Positions 49,311 through 59,767 of a stretch of 64,000 bases of DNA are shown here, in pieces. Position numbers and translations under genes: made by a program. How positions within the stretch are numbered: the first letter of the stretch is position 1; every line of letters starts with the position of its first letter. Source of the stretch: Rutidosis leptorrhynchoides (lineage: Eukaryota > Streptophyta > Magnoliopsida > Asterales > Asteraceae); assembly GCF_046630445.1 (NCBI RefSeq), contig NC_092333.1:716154001-716218000 (forward strand), read 5' to 3'. The notes beneath the pieces are model-generated. The model was not told the origin of the DNA and did no database searches. It saw only the letters and a list, made by a program, of their open reading frames with translations.

Positions 49311-51828
49311 TGTAACGACCCGACCAAAACCGTTATTGACGGCGCCGTTAACTTAGGTCCCGTTGCGTGGTCGTAGTCCCTATATGAGACTCGTTTGACC
49401 AAAATTATGTCGCATTCATTTGAAAGGTACAAGACTTGCAAGTTTAGTTTACAAAACCGTTCGACAACAAGTCTAAGTTTACAAAAGTCATAAAGTATAA
49501 ATGAAATAACTTGCGACATAATTAGTTTAAAAACACAGTTGCTATAAATAGCGTAAGTATGTAAACGATATGTTTGAATCCAAAAGTGCTATCCCTAGCG
49601 TATGCATGCATGGTTGACTCCAATCAAGTAATCAAAGAGTGCGGAAGCATGTATCAAGTAGCCAAGTATGAACCTGAGAAAACATGTAGAAAACTGTCAA
49701 CGAAAAACGTTGGTGAGATCATAAATGTATTTGTGAAAGTATGTTTTTGAATCACAAGGTTTAGTATCAAGGCGTATACATCTCTAAAGATGTGTTTGTA
49801 AACCATAAGATTTAGTATAAAGTGAATATCAAGCGTATACATCCCAAAAGATGTTGTCTGTATCACGAGCACCCAATTACCAAAACTTAACTGAATCTTC
49901 CCTCTGAATTTTGAATATAGTGTTAGAACATACACTATGCACGTTGAAATTATATTTCATCCACTAACGGTAGCGAACCGTCTGAATGAGGGTTCGTTAA
50001 ACCCGTATGGCCACACAACATAATCACTCGCTTACACTTACACCCTGCAAGTGGAACTAATGATAATTGGATTGAGGACTTTTGTTCTAACTCGTCTGTA
50101 TCTTTGCTCTTGTATTCGCATTTGTATCCAAAGTATGAAAGTATAAACCGTATAAATGTATATAAAGTATATGTTTCTCAGCCCACGATTTAAAAGTATA
50201 AAAGTATTTGCAAAGGTGGGACTATGATCTCACCTCGAGTGCACGAGTATAAAGGTACTTCAACAAGTAAACGTGTGCATGAAAGTTGCTTAGCCTTGAC
50301 CTAAACAAGTAAGTTGTATCAATTAACCGGTTACGACACAAGGTCGGGTGAAATGTGTTCAATTAGTCCTATGGCTCGTTACGACTCTATTAAGTATAGC
50401 ATGTGAATCACGTTGTCAAGTTTCATACAAGAAACAAGTATAAAAGCATGTTAGAATGTTTGTATAAAAGTTTGGTTAAGTTTGACTAAAAGTCAAACTT
50501 GGTCAAAGTCAACGAAAAAGTCAACACGTTCGGGTCGGGTCCCAAACTATTTTTCTAAGCTTAGAAGTCATATATGAGCATGTTGGCCAAGTTACATGTT
50601 AATCGGAGGTGCGTAGCATAGCAAACATTTTTGGTAAAAAGGGACAAATGGGACAGAAGCTGGACACGTTATACGCCGCGCCGCGGCCAGGCCTGTCGCG
50701 CCGCGACAAAAGCCGTGGCCTGGTCCCTGGCCTGTTTCACTTGTTCAAGACTTGGAAATTTTCAAACAAACGCATAACGCAAACCGCAAACAATTAGAAG
50801 ACGTATCTTATACCGTTGGAAAGCTCTTTTGACAAGGAACACAACTAAACATGTTTCATCAAACAAAAACATCATTTTCCATAACCGATTTCTCGTCAAG
50901 TGATCATTTAAAAGTCCATTTTCAAAGTTTCAAGTTCATCAATTGCATTTTAAGTTTCGGGAATCCAATTCACACATATGATATGCCGTTTCGAAGGTAA
51001 TTAAGCATACATTACAACTAATCACTAACAATTAACATTCCATGGCATTCAAGCATCAAAAGTTCATGTCAAGAACTATCAAACCCTAGTCAAACATCAC
51101 AAAATCATTAATCGGGTTTTGAAGTTTTCTTAATCAACCTACACATCCAAATGTGGCTAATGATACTAGTAACACAATTAAAACACGCACTTTAACAATC
51201 TAACAACATTAACTCATCCAAAATCAAGGATTAAGCAAACCCATTTCAAATGTTCAAACTAGTTACTCAAAACAACAAATCGAGCAAGTAAATCATATAT
51301 TCATGCTAGACACGAGCCATAGACACTAACTAACACCATTTCAAATCAAAAACACGAATTTAGAGAAATCTAGAGTTTTAGAAATGTTACCCAAACGAGA
51401 TGAAGTTGGTATCAAATTGTAGAGGATGAAGAGAGGATTCCAAATATGTAATTTGTTTTGAAGTTTGCTTCCCGATCCGAATTTAGATGATGATTTATGT
51501 TTGTGTTCTTGAGAGAAAAAAAGAAAGAAAGAAAGAAGAAGAAATGGATGAATGAGGGGTGGAGGTGGTGAGTGGTTGACTAGTCAACTACTAGCCACCT
51601 CTTTGGTCAAGTGGCGGAACTAGTCCCTCAAGTTTCAGAGCGGGTGCGGGAATTAACCAAACGAATATTTTTAAAACGCAAGTTAACGAGAGATGTTATA
51701 ATTAAATGACGGAATTATTATGAACGTTAGTCAACGGAAACTACGAATTTAAATACGAAAGATTATTATTTAAAAAAAAAAAAGACGGTGTTAAAAATAA
51801 ATTTAACGGAAAAACGCGGGATGTTACA
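49311..51828 (-). repeat. 5' LTR of the inner element
   Basis: 2518 bases, practically identical to 44671-47188. The conserved ACCTGAGAAAACATG block is at 49672. Frames repeated in both LTRs (for example 44619-44879 and 49286-49519, minus) are not genes. Confidence 0.95.
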
Positions 51829-51833
51829 CATAC

Positions 51834-51892
51834 ATGGTCCGATGGAAGTCGACAACGAAGTTAATCACAATTTCGACACCACAGCTAACTAA
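51834..51892 (+). pseudogene. Last codons of Athila gag-pol beyond the nested insertion
   Basis: In frame with the sequence ending at 44670. About 19 codons to TAA at 51890-51892, directly followed by a purine-rich AAGTGTGGGGAGA tract. Confidence 0.8.
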
Positions 51893-52053
51893 GTGTGGGG
51901 AGAATCAAGTCTTTAAAGGATAATATGTATTTCTGTTAGAGTTAGATTGTCTATTTTCGTGTAGTTCTCGAAAATGGAACCCGAATGGTCTTTCCCTAGC
52001 AGACCCTAAAGAACTAGTCTTCTCCCCCCATTCTGAATTTTTATTTTTTTTAG

Positions 52054-52497
52054 GTTTTTACGAAATGAAGACTGCCTGTGAACTAAACCATGGTCTAATG
52101 CTACACGCTTTGATCACTAAAAGAAATAATGACATACTACCGAGTGAACTAGTATCAGTAATCAGAGAAAGAATGGACGGAGTTAGAAAAGAATCCAGAT
52201 GCGAAGATAATAAGTTACAATTTGGTAAAGGAAAATCAAAATCCACAGCGAAAAGAAGAGCACGACACCTAGAACGATGTCACAAATGCGGAAAATGGTC
52301 ACATGGAGGTAAATGTTCAAATAATCAAACCTATTCAAATACCGAATTTTTTACTTTATGCAGAGACGGACCGTTCATATGTTTAGAAGAAAAGACACTG
52401 AATGCTCGAGGTTACGCCTATGTAGCCATGGAAAATCAATTAAACCGACTATCTTATGAATGGGATAGATCATATAACTAAGAAATCTATTCCACAG
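52054..52497 (+). CDS. Zinc-knuckle accessory frame of the Athila element (138 aa)
   Basis: ATG at 52065 to TAA ending 52481. The product is basic in the middle (KSKSTAKRRARHLERC) with a C-x2-C-x4-H-x3-C knuckle (CHKCGKWSHGGKC), then an aromatic C-terminal part. I do not recognise a named family. An RNA- or DNA-binding accessory protein of the element is an inference. A pyrimidine tract ending TTTTTTTTAG precedes it (52052-52053), and CCACAG|GTATGT follows it at 52497/52498, so 52054-52497 looks like an internal exon of a spliced subgenomic RNA. Intact. Confidence 0.6.
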
Positions 52498-53668
52498 GTA
52501 TGTCTGTACAGTTTTTATTTTTATTTTTATTTTTAACCTTTTGATAATAAACGCTAATTTGTTCGCTAAAAAGTATTAAATTGGTATTGAATAAAATTAG
52601 GTTTGGCGACCGAAATTATTGATATCATTCAAAAATTTATTACATCACTGCGAAATTTAACGTTTATTCTTAAGGTATAAATATCTTTAATTAATCAACC
52701 CAAAATATTTCAAAAATTCGTCATGAGTTAAATTAGGTCTTGGAACCGAAATTACTTTACCGAAAAGAGGGGCGTATATTTTTGATAATATTTGATTGAT
52801 TAAAGTGGGATAAAAAGACAAAAAGATTTTTAATTTTATTTTTACCATGTTTTTAAAATTAATATTTAAATCTTAAATTAATATTGTAAACTTTGTAAAA
52901 TCAATATTTTTAAAATTGTAAATATAAAAAAAAAAAAAAAATTAATATAAGTTTGGTGTGAATTTATAATATGAATTTTTAAATTAAGATTGGTGTGAAC
53001 TTTTAATTTTTAAAATACAAATTTTTAATTTTACACATTTTAAATTTTAAGTTTGGTGTGAATTTTTAATATTAATTTTGAATTTTATATTTAAGTTGTG
53101 TGAATTTAAAAACAAAAATTTACTTTATCTCATTAAGTTAAGAATATGATTTTTAAAATTCGTCGTAAGTTGAAGACTAGGTCTTTGAACCGAAATTGCT
53201 TTACCCGAGGGAGGGACGAGAACTTTTATTATCATTATTTTTAATCTTATTGAATTAAAGTATGCCAAAAACATTGAAAAAACTCAAAAAACTTAGCTTT
53301 TAAAACAATCGCTATAAAAAGACAAATTTTAAAATTTTTTCGAGGGACGGACTAGGACATCGATCCGAAACGACCTCGTCCTAAATAACAAGGGAAACAA
53401 AATTTTAAAATTAAGTACTTAATTGTTTTATAAGTTATTGATTATAAAAAAAAAAAAATATCAAACTCCGCGACTCGCGGAGTTTGAAGGGTTATTCACC
53501 GCGAGTCGCGGAGGGATGAAAAATCAGAAAAAAAATAAAGAGCTGGAACAGATCAGTCCCAACCCCAAAACAATAAAAACCTGCGAAAAACTGCACGCAA
53601 AAAACCCGAAAAATACACCCCAAAATCACAATTTTTAACCGTTAATCACCAAATCTTTTGCTAAAATC
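52498..53668 (+). other. Athila downstream region with degenerate CCGAAATTA repeats
   Basis: AT-rich, no frame. It carries copies of a roughly 30-base motif of the form TAGGTCTTGGAACCGAAATTA at about 52597, 52733, 53177 and (weaker) 53351, with a fifth at 56366. AAGTTTGGTGTGA-like motifs occur at about 52948, 52988 and 53049. A fourth GC-rich hairpin pair lies at 53466-53482 and 53499-53513. Confidence 0.65.
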
Positions 53669-53710
53669 ATGTTGAGAAGGATGCTATCTAAGAATTACTC
53701 AAGAAAAAGG
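53669..53710 (+). CDS. Possible first coding exon of the envelope-position gene
   Basis: ATG at 53669 opens 14 basic codons ending at AAAAAGG, followed by GTAAAT (53711). The downstream frame has no in-frame ATG at its start but a TTTGCAG acceptor at 54342-54348, in matching phase. A 638-base intron (53711-54348) with candidate branch sites CTGAC and CTAAT about 45-55 bases before the acceptor is therefore plausible. Confidence 0.45.
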
Positions 53711-54348
53711 GTAAATTTCTACACCTAAACACCATTTAATCCGAAATTTGGTGTTCTTGAGCAATTTTTTTCCCCAAATTGATTTTGATGCTTTTTAGTG
53801 TAATTATGCTTAAATTGTTTATGTATTATGCTTGTATAACCTAGATTGATGCTGTTTAACATGATTAGAAGCCTTAAACTTCAAATTTTGAGTAATCTAG
53901 GGTTTGTGTTCTTGAGCAAATTTGGGGCTTTTTGATATAAACAGGTTATGGCCGATTTTTGTCATGAATTGTTGCTAAAATAAGTTGTGTAACATGTTTA
54001 GGTAATTAAATGATCCAAACTTTGAGCCTAAATATGATTTTGAGAATTAAAGTGGACTTTTTCAAGTCTAAAAATTCATGAACTTGATTTTTGAAAGATA
54101 ATGCCATTTGAGACTTGTTTAATTGCTAGTAATGATTATTTTGACATGTTATTTGAGTTGAATGCTTATGAACTTGGCGAACATTTTCGTATATGCTTAT
54201 TTGAAAAAGTGTAGATTTGATAAAAATGTGAAAATGAGCTTAAGTTTGATATAAATTGATAATGTCATTGTAATTATTTTGATTGATGATTTTGCTGACA
54301 CTAATGCATATTTGGATGCACAAAAATTGTGTTTGATGTGATTTGCAG

Positions 54349-55416
54349 AATGAAAGGGGTGAATCTTCATCCCAAGCCCGCAATGCTCCTACTGAGAATT
54401 TGGAACAACAGGAGGTGGATAACTACTACAAGCAGGATATACCTCATCCAGTCATGACCTTTTCCGATATGCACTTGGAAGAGTTGCACCCGAACCTGAG
54501 ATTTGACAGACTTTGGATAGATTATCCAAAATATCAAAGGGGTTTGCATACTCTTCATTCTAAGGTTGTTGAGGTACCGAGGGTCATAGAATGGGGACCC
54601 TTAGAAGCTGTAGAATTGGCCGGGCCAATTAGGGAATTACTTGTACAGAGGTATGGTAATTCTTCTTTTAATGACTGGGTACGTTTATTCACCATGCGTA
54701 GACCTGTATATAAAGTATGGTGTGAAGAATTGTTATGTAGTATAGAGTTGAATGATCGGGTAGCTAGTTTAACTGATCGTTCTTTTATTAGATTTTTGTT
54801 AGGCGGTTCGATGCGCCACATGTCTTTACTGGACATGGCTCAGGCTTTACATATATATACGCCTGAGGAGTTAGCGTCTGCCGATTGTAGAGGATTGATA
54901 CTAAACGGTAGAAAGATAGATGAAAATTTTGATACACACGGTGTGTGGAGTCAAATGACAAGCCATCACCGTTTCAAAGGGGGAAATTACTCTTATTTGG
55001 ATATAGATAGAGCCGAATTAAGAGTGATACATAGGTTTTTAGCTAATTCGATTACACAAAGGGGTAAGAACAAGGAAAAAGTAAATGAACAGGATTTGTT
55101 TTACCATATGTGTATTCGAGACCCACAAAGCACTGTAAGTATACCGTATTGTGTGGGTTATTATTTATCAGCTATGGTTCGGGGGATGCGACCGCATAAC
55201 ATAATAGGAGGTGGTATTTTTATTACTTTGATTGGTGAATATCTCGGTGTGGATATAAGTCGGGGGGGATTATTAGTAGAAGAACCAGAACCCCGCGATA
55301 CTATAGGTTTAAATATATACCATGGTGCGAAAGTTTTGAAGAGGCGAAATACGCCGCAGTACGATACCATGGTAGACATCCACAGGTGGAGAGAAACCAA
55401 CAACAAGGTAATGTAG
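54349..55416 (+). CDS. Athila third frame, envelope-position protein (ATHILA ORF-1-like)
   Basis: Open for about 356 codons after the proposed acceptor. Features shared with the plant ATHILA ORF-1 family: a region like LTDRSFIRFLLGG followed by MRHMSLLDMAQALHIYTPEE, which resembles the family's R-x-M-S-L-x-x-x-x-x-A-L-x-I-Y-T-x-E-E block. In Athila elements this gene sits where retroviruses carry env. Here I see no clear signal peptide. Only a short Gly/Ile-rich hydrophobic stretch (NIIGGGIFITLIG) could be membrane-related, so an envelope role is not shown. At about 55378 the frame shifts; the probable C-terminus continues in another frame (55386-55694). Confidence 0.75.
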   Translation, partial: NERGESSSQARNAPTENLEQQEVDNYYKQDIPHPVMTFSDMHLEELHPNLRFDRLWIDYPKYQRGLHTLHSKVVEVPRVIEWGPLEAVELAGPIRELLVQRYGNSSFNDWVRLFTMRRPVYKVWCEELLCSIELNDRVASLTDRSFIRFLLGGSMRHMSLLDMAQALHIYTPEELASADCRGLILNGRKIDENFDTHGVWSQMTSHHRFKGGNYSYLDIDRAELRVIHRFLANSITQRGKNKEKVNEQDLFYHMCIRDPQSTVSIPYCVGYYLSAMVRGMRPHNIIGGGIFITLIGEYLGVDISRGGLLVEEPEPRDTIGLNIYHGAKVLKRRNTPQYDTMVDIHRWRETNNKVM

Positions 55417-55694
55417 GAGGGGGGAATGAGATGCAAGAAATGCAAAGGTTTATAGCTTCTCAGGAATACGAAAATGCTAGACAGAGAGCATTTGAAGATT
55501 GGCAAGTTCATCAGAACCAAATCATAGCTCATTGCCAACATATAGGTAGAAACTATATTCCTACACCGAAACCCATCTTCCCTCCTTGGTCTATAGAGAT
55601 GCAGCCACCGTATCCTACGTATGACCCTGCCGAAGCATTCTATAGCACCTATGGTTATGCCTGGAACCCCTATTGGTACCAGTATCATCCCTAG
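55386..55694 (+). pseudogene. C-terminal part of the Athila third frame, out of frame
   Basis: 102 codons rich in Gln/Asn, then Pro and Tyr (PYPTYDPAEAF, NPYWYQYHP at the end). It overlaps the previous frame by 31 bases. It reads naturally as the tail of that protein after a one-base loss near 55378. A programmed frameshift or a separate small protein is less likely. Confidence 0.55.
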
Positions 55695-57774
55695 TATACT
55701 TAGTTTTATTTATTTTGTAATTTGTAATTATTGATACGTTTAATACTTTTGTTAATATTGTAATCATTTTTATAATTATCTAACTTTTATTCTTAGATTT
55801 TAATAAATTTTTTGAATGTGGGGTAATATACCAAACTTCAAAAATATGTATATATGTTTGCAGTTTATCTTATGTACACAACATGGTAAAACAACGCATT
55901 TTCAAAGACTGGCATTAAGTTCAGCAAAAGCAACTAATTTTGACGACAAGATGCAAAATATATGTGAAATAACAACAAGACGGAATGAACAAATGATGTG
56001 CACCATTTATCATTCAGCAAACAAATGCCAATATATTTGGAAACTTTGGTAAAAATTTAATCATTTTCACACTAATCACCCTCAATAATTTAAATTGTTA
56101 CTGATTTCTTGCAAATGAGGGCATTGCAAGATCTTAAGTGTGGGAAGGGGTTAAATTCTTTTGGATTTTAAAAATTTTTACTTTATACACTTGGTTACCA
56201 TTAAAAATACTAGTAAAGCAGTAGTTGTATTAGAATCTAGTGCTCTCTGATAATAAAGAACAGCCCTGGTCTTATATACTGACTACCCAATTCTAGTAAA
56301 AATTTTCAAAATTTTCAATTAAATGAACTAAAAATCATGTTTATACATATTTATGAACGATAAAACTAGGTTTTAACACCGAAATTATTGTTACCTCAAA
56401 AAGGACAAAAATTGAGAAACAAACCAAAATGTTAAAATTCATTTAAAATGGAATAGAGGACGATAAAAAGGAAAATAAAAGCCAAGTGTGAGAAAATTTA
56501 CCAAGTTATCTTAAACATATGTCACATATATCTGTAACAAATAACTGAAAATACTTCTGCTTTGGACTAAACTAAACTGTTTTACCCAATGAAAGAAAAG
56601 AAGAGATGGATCTACACGATGAATCAATTCCATCATTAAAAGGAAGTAAAGTCTTCCGAAAAAGAAACGCGCTTCTTGATTTACGTCATGAAGTTGTCAT
56701 CCAGACCAGCTGTAGGTTGACGAAAAATCTAGAAAAGTCATCACTAAAATCAGCAGGAAATCCACGGACCTCAGCATTAAACAGGGTCGCCAAGTGGTCA
56801 GATTTATCCTAACCATGAGAAGGATTTATCTCGTATAATGGGGGGGCACCATGCAAATTAGCTGGACAAGACTAATGAATCAGATCCCCATAAAGGATAA
56901 TCACCTTAAAGATTAAAAATCAGCTTTTAAGACTGATATTACTCAATCCTAGAGATTGACCTTAAAGATTGAGAATTACAAACTCATGGAATTCAATGAT
57001 ATCTAAACTCGAGCTTGAATGAGAAAATATTTTGATCAAAATTATAAACCGATTTGTTTTCTGAAAACCCATTTTCAATGCGTTCATTACCATTAAACGT
57101 AAAATCTTAGGAATTCACCTGGAATTCATTAGGTCACCTGAACTAAATCGGGTGTCAACCGTAAGAACGGTGGTTGCATAGCATGGTCAAAGACAGGACC
57201 TTGTGCCATACCGAAAAATTATAAAGGTGAGCTTTACTATTGCTCCTACCAAGGATAGTAATTGCATCCGACACGTTACAGACCATAATTAAAAGCATGT
57301 CAGGGGACATTGCCTTAACAGTTGCTTGTTCAACGCTTTCCTTTACAACCGGAAGGTAGTTTACCGAAAGGTAATATACGGAACAAGTAAACTGGACGTG
57401 TTGCTTTCCAAATACAAGGTTAGCAAGTGGGTGACACAAAACCGCAAGTTTTGAGCTAAAATTTTCAAATCTGAAACCCACCAAACCCACAAAAATATTT
57501 TGCAAACACCGGTAAAGGGTTATCCCGAAAAACTTATCTAGGGTAAAAACTAGATTTAATTTTCAAAAGATCAAATGTTTTCATAAAGATCCAATTTCCT
57601 TAATGGATCTAAATTTTTATAGTCATGTGAGACTGTAAACCATATCGTTACTACCATTGTTTATACCGCCGTATAGAAATCACTGATGTACAAAGTGTGA
57701 AGAATAAAGAAGTGATTCTAGTATTTCAAGACAATATTGCTTGAGGACAAGCAACGCTCAAGTGTGGGAATATT
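55695..57774 (+). other. Athila 3' untranslated region with polypurine tracts
   Basis: About 2 kb without a convincing gene. AAGTGTGGGAAGGGG at 56136-56150 duplicates the core of the tract next to the 3' LTR, AAGTGTGGGAATATT at 57760-57774. A CCGAAATTA repeat copy lies at 56366-56395. Short frames (56606-56812 plus, 57155-57505 minus) have no recognisable motif. Confidence 0.65.
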
Positions 57775-59762
57775 TGATAATGCTAAAAACGAACATATAT
57801 TTCATAGCATTATTCCTCAAGAAAGACAAGCTTTTAGTTGCAATTGTTCTATTTACAAGTGATATTCGTTTAAATAATAAAAGGTGAAGACAAAAGACAG
57901 ATTCGACGAATTGAAGACGCAAATGACCAAAAAGCTCAAAAGTACAAAAGACAATCAAAAAGGTTCCAATTATTGATAAGAAACGTCTCGAAATTACAAG
58001 AGTACAAGATTCAAAACGCAAAGTACAAGATATTAAATTGTACGCATGGACGTTCGAAAATTCGGAACCGGGTCCAGAGTCAACTCTTAACGCTCGACGC
58101 AACGGACTAAAAATTACAAGTTAACTATGTATATAAATATAATATAATATATAATTAATTATATTAATTATATATATATTATATTTATAAATAAAAACCG
58201 TCGGCAGAGAAAGACTTCAAGGGACTGAGCTGTAATTTCATTCTCCGCGACTCGCGGAGTTTGAAGGCAAAAATGCCGCGAGTCGCGGAGCCCCAAAATG
58301 AAATTCTGCCTATAAAGCCAACCGAATTCTGATCGTAAAAAATCATCTTTTTCTTCCTCATTCATACGTAAAATTTATATTTATATTTATAATTTATATT
58401 TTAATTTTAATTATAATTCTAATAATAAGGGTATGTTAGCAAATGTTGTAAGGGTGTAAGTCGAAATTCTGTCCGTGTAACGCTACGCTATTTTTAATCA
58501 TTGTAAGTTATGTTCAACCTTTTTACATTAATGTCTCGTAGCTAAGTTATTATTATGCTTATTTAAAACGAAGTAATCATGATGTTGGGCTAATTACTAA
58601 AATTGGGTAATTGGACTTTGTACCATAATTGGGGTTTGGACAAAAGAACGACACTTGTGGAAATTAGACTATGGGCTATTAATAGGCTTTATATTTGTTT
58701 AACTAAATGATAGTTTGTTAATGTTAATATAAAGATTTACAATTGGGCGTCCTTATAAATTACCATATACACTCGATCGGACACGATGGGCGGGGTATTT
58801 ATATGTACGAATAATCGTTCATTTAACCGGACATAGGAATGGATTAATAGCCACTAGAATAATTAAAACAGGGGTGAAATTACATTCATGGGTAATTGGT
58901 GTAATTGCTAACAAAGTAGTAAAACCTTGGTTTACACGCAGTTGATAACCTGATGTATTCATTAAACAAAGTATTAAAACCTTGTTACAATTCGAATCCC
59001 CAATTAGTTGGAATATTTAACTTCGGGTATAAGAATAATTTGATGAGGACACTCGCACTTTATATTTATGACTGATGGACTGTTATGGATAAAAACCAGA
59101 CGGACATATTAAATAATCCAGGACAAAGGACAATTAACCCATGGGCATAAAACTAAAATCAACACGTCAAACATCATGATTACGGAAGTTTAAATAAGCA
59201 TAATTCTTTTATTTCATATTTAATTTCCTTTATTTTATATTTAATTGCACTTCTAATTATCGCATTTTTATTGTTATTGTATTTAATTGCACTTTTAATT
59301 ATCGTACTTTTTAATTATCGCAAGTTTATTTTATCGCACTTTTATTATTCGCAATTTCATTATCGTTATTTACTTTACGCTTAAAATTAAGTCTTGTATT
59401 TATTTATTATTTTACATTTGGTTTTAACTGCGACTAAAGTTTTAAAAATCGACAAACCGGTCATTAAACGGTAAAAACCCCCCTTTATAATAATAATATT
59501 ACTTATATATATGTATTTGTATTTTTATAAAAGTAAACTAATATAGCGTTAAGCTTTGTTTAAAGATTTCCCTGTGGAACGAACCGGACTTACTAAAAAC
59601 TACACTACTGTACGATTAGGTACACTGCTTATAAGTGTTGTAGCAAGGTTTAAGTATATCCATTCTCTAAATAAATAAATATCTTGTGTAAAATTGTATC
59701 GTATTTAATAGTGTTTCGTTGTAAACTTCAATAGTATTTTATACCCCTTAGCTTTGACATCA
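57775..59762 (+). repeat. Athila 3' LTR (1988 bp)
   Basis: Matches the 5' LTR with about 14 substitutions, a 2-base AT-repeat difference and a 1-base A-run difference. Hairpin pair at 58243-58259 and 58276-58290. Confidence 0.94.
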
Positions 59763-59767
59763 GAAAT

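Larger units (their letters stand above)
44671..51828 (-). mobile_element. Non-autonomous Tekay-like LTR element nested in Athila pol
   Basis: Two 2518-base LTRs (44671-47188 and 49311-51828) differ at one position by eye (T at about 45509 versus C at about 50149). Perfect CATAC duplications lie at 44666-44670 and 51829-51833. The primer site is next to the right LTR and the integrase remnant next to the left, so it is a minus-strand element. The 2122-base interior has no gag, protease or RT, and only a decayed integrase end. The near-identical LTRs mean recent movement, which must have used proteins of another element. Confidence 0.95.
35726..59762 (+). mobile_element. Athila-lineage Ty3/Gypsy element (24.0 kb including a nested insertion)
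   Basis: LTRs of 1991 and 1988 bases with TGAT/ATCA ends, perfect GAAAT duplication (35721-35725 and 59763-59767), a TGGTGCCGCTGCCGGGGAC primer site, a single gag-pol frame of 1849 codons, and downstream frames in the envelope position. By eye the LTRs differ at about 14 positions plus two small indels, near 0.7 percent. Removing the nested element (44671-51833 with one target copy) leaves about 16.9 kb, long for Athila. Inserted in the outer Tekay between protease and RT. Confidence 0.95.

Noticed and set aside
44671-51828. 2.5-kb direct duplication as a segmental duplication
   Set aside because: TGTAAC/GTTACA ends, primer site and CATAC target duplications show these are LTRs.
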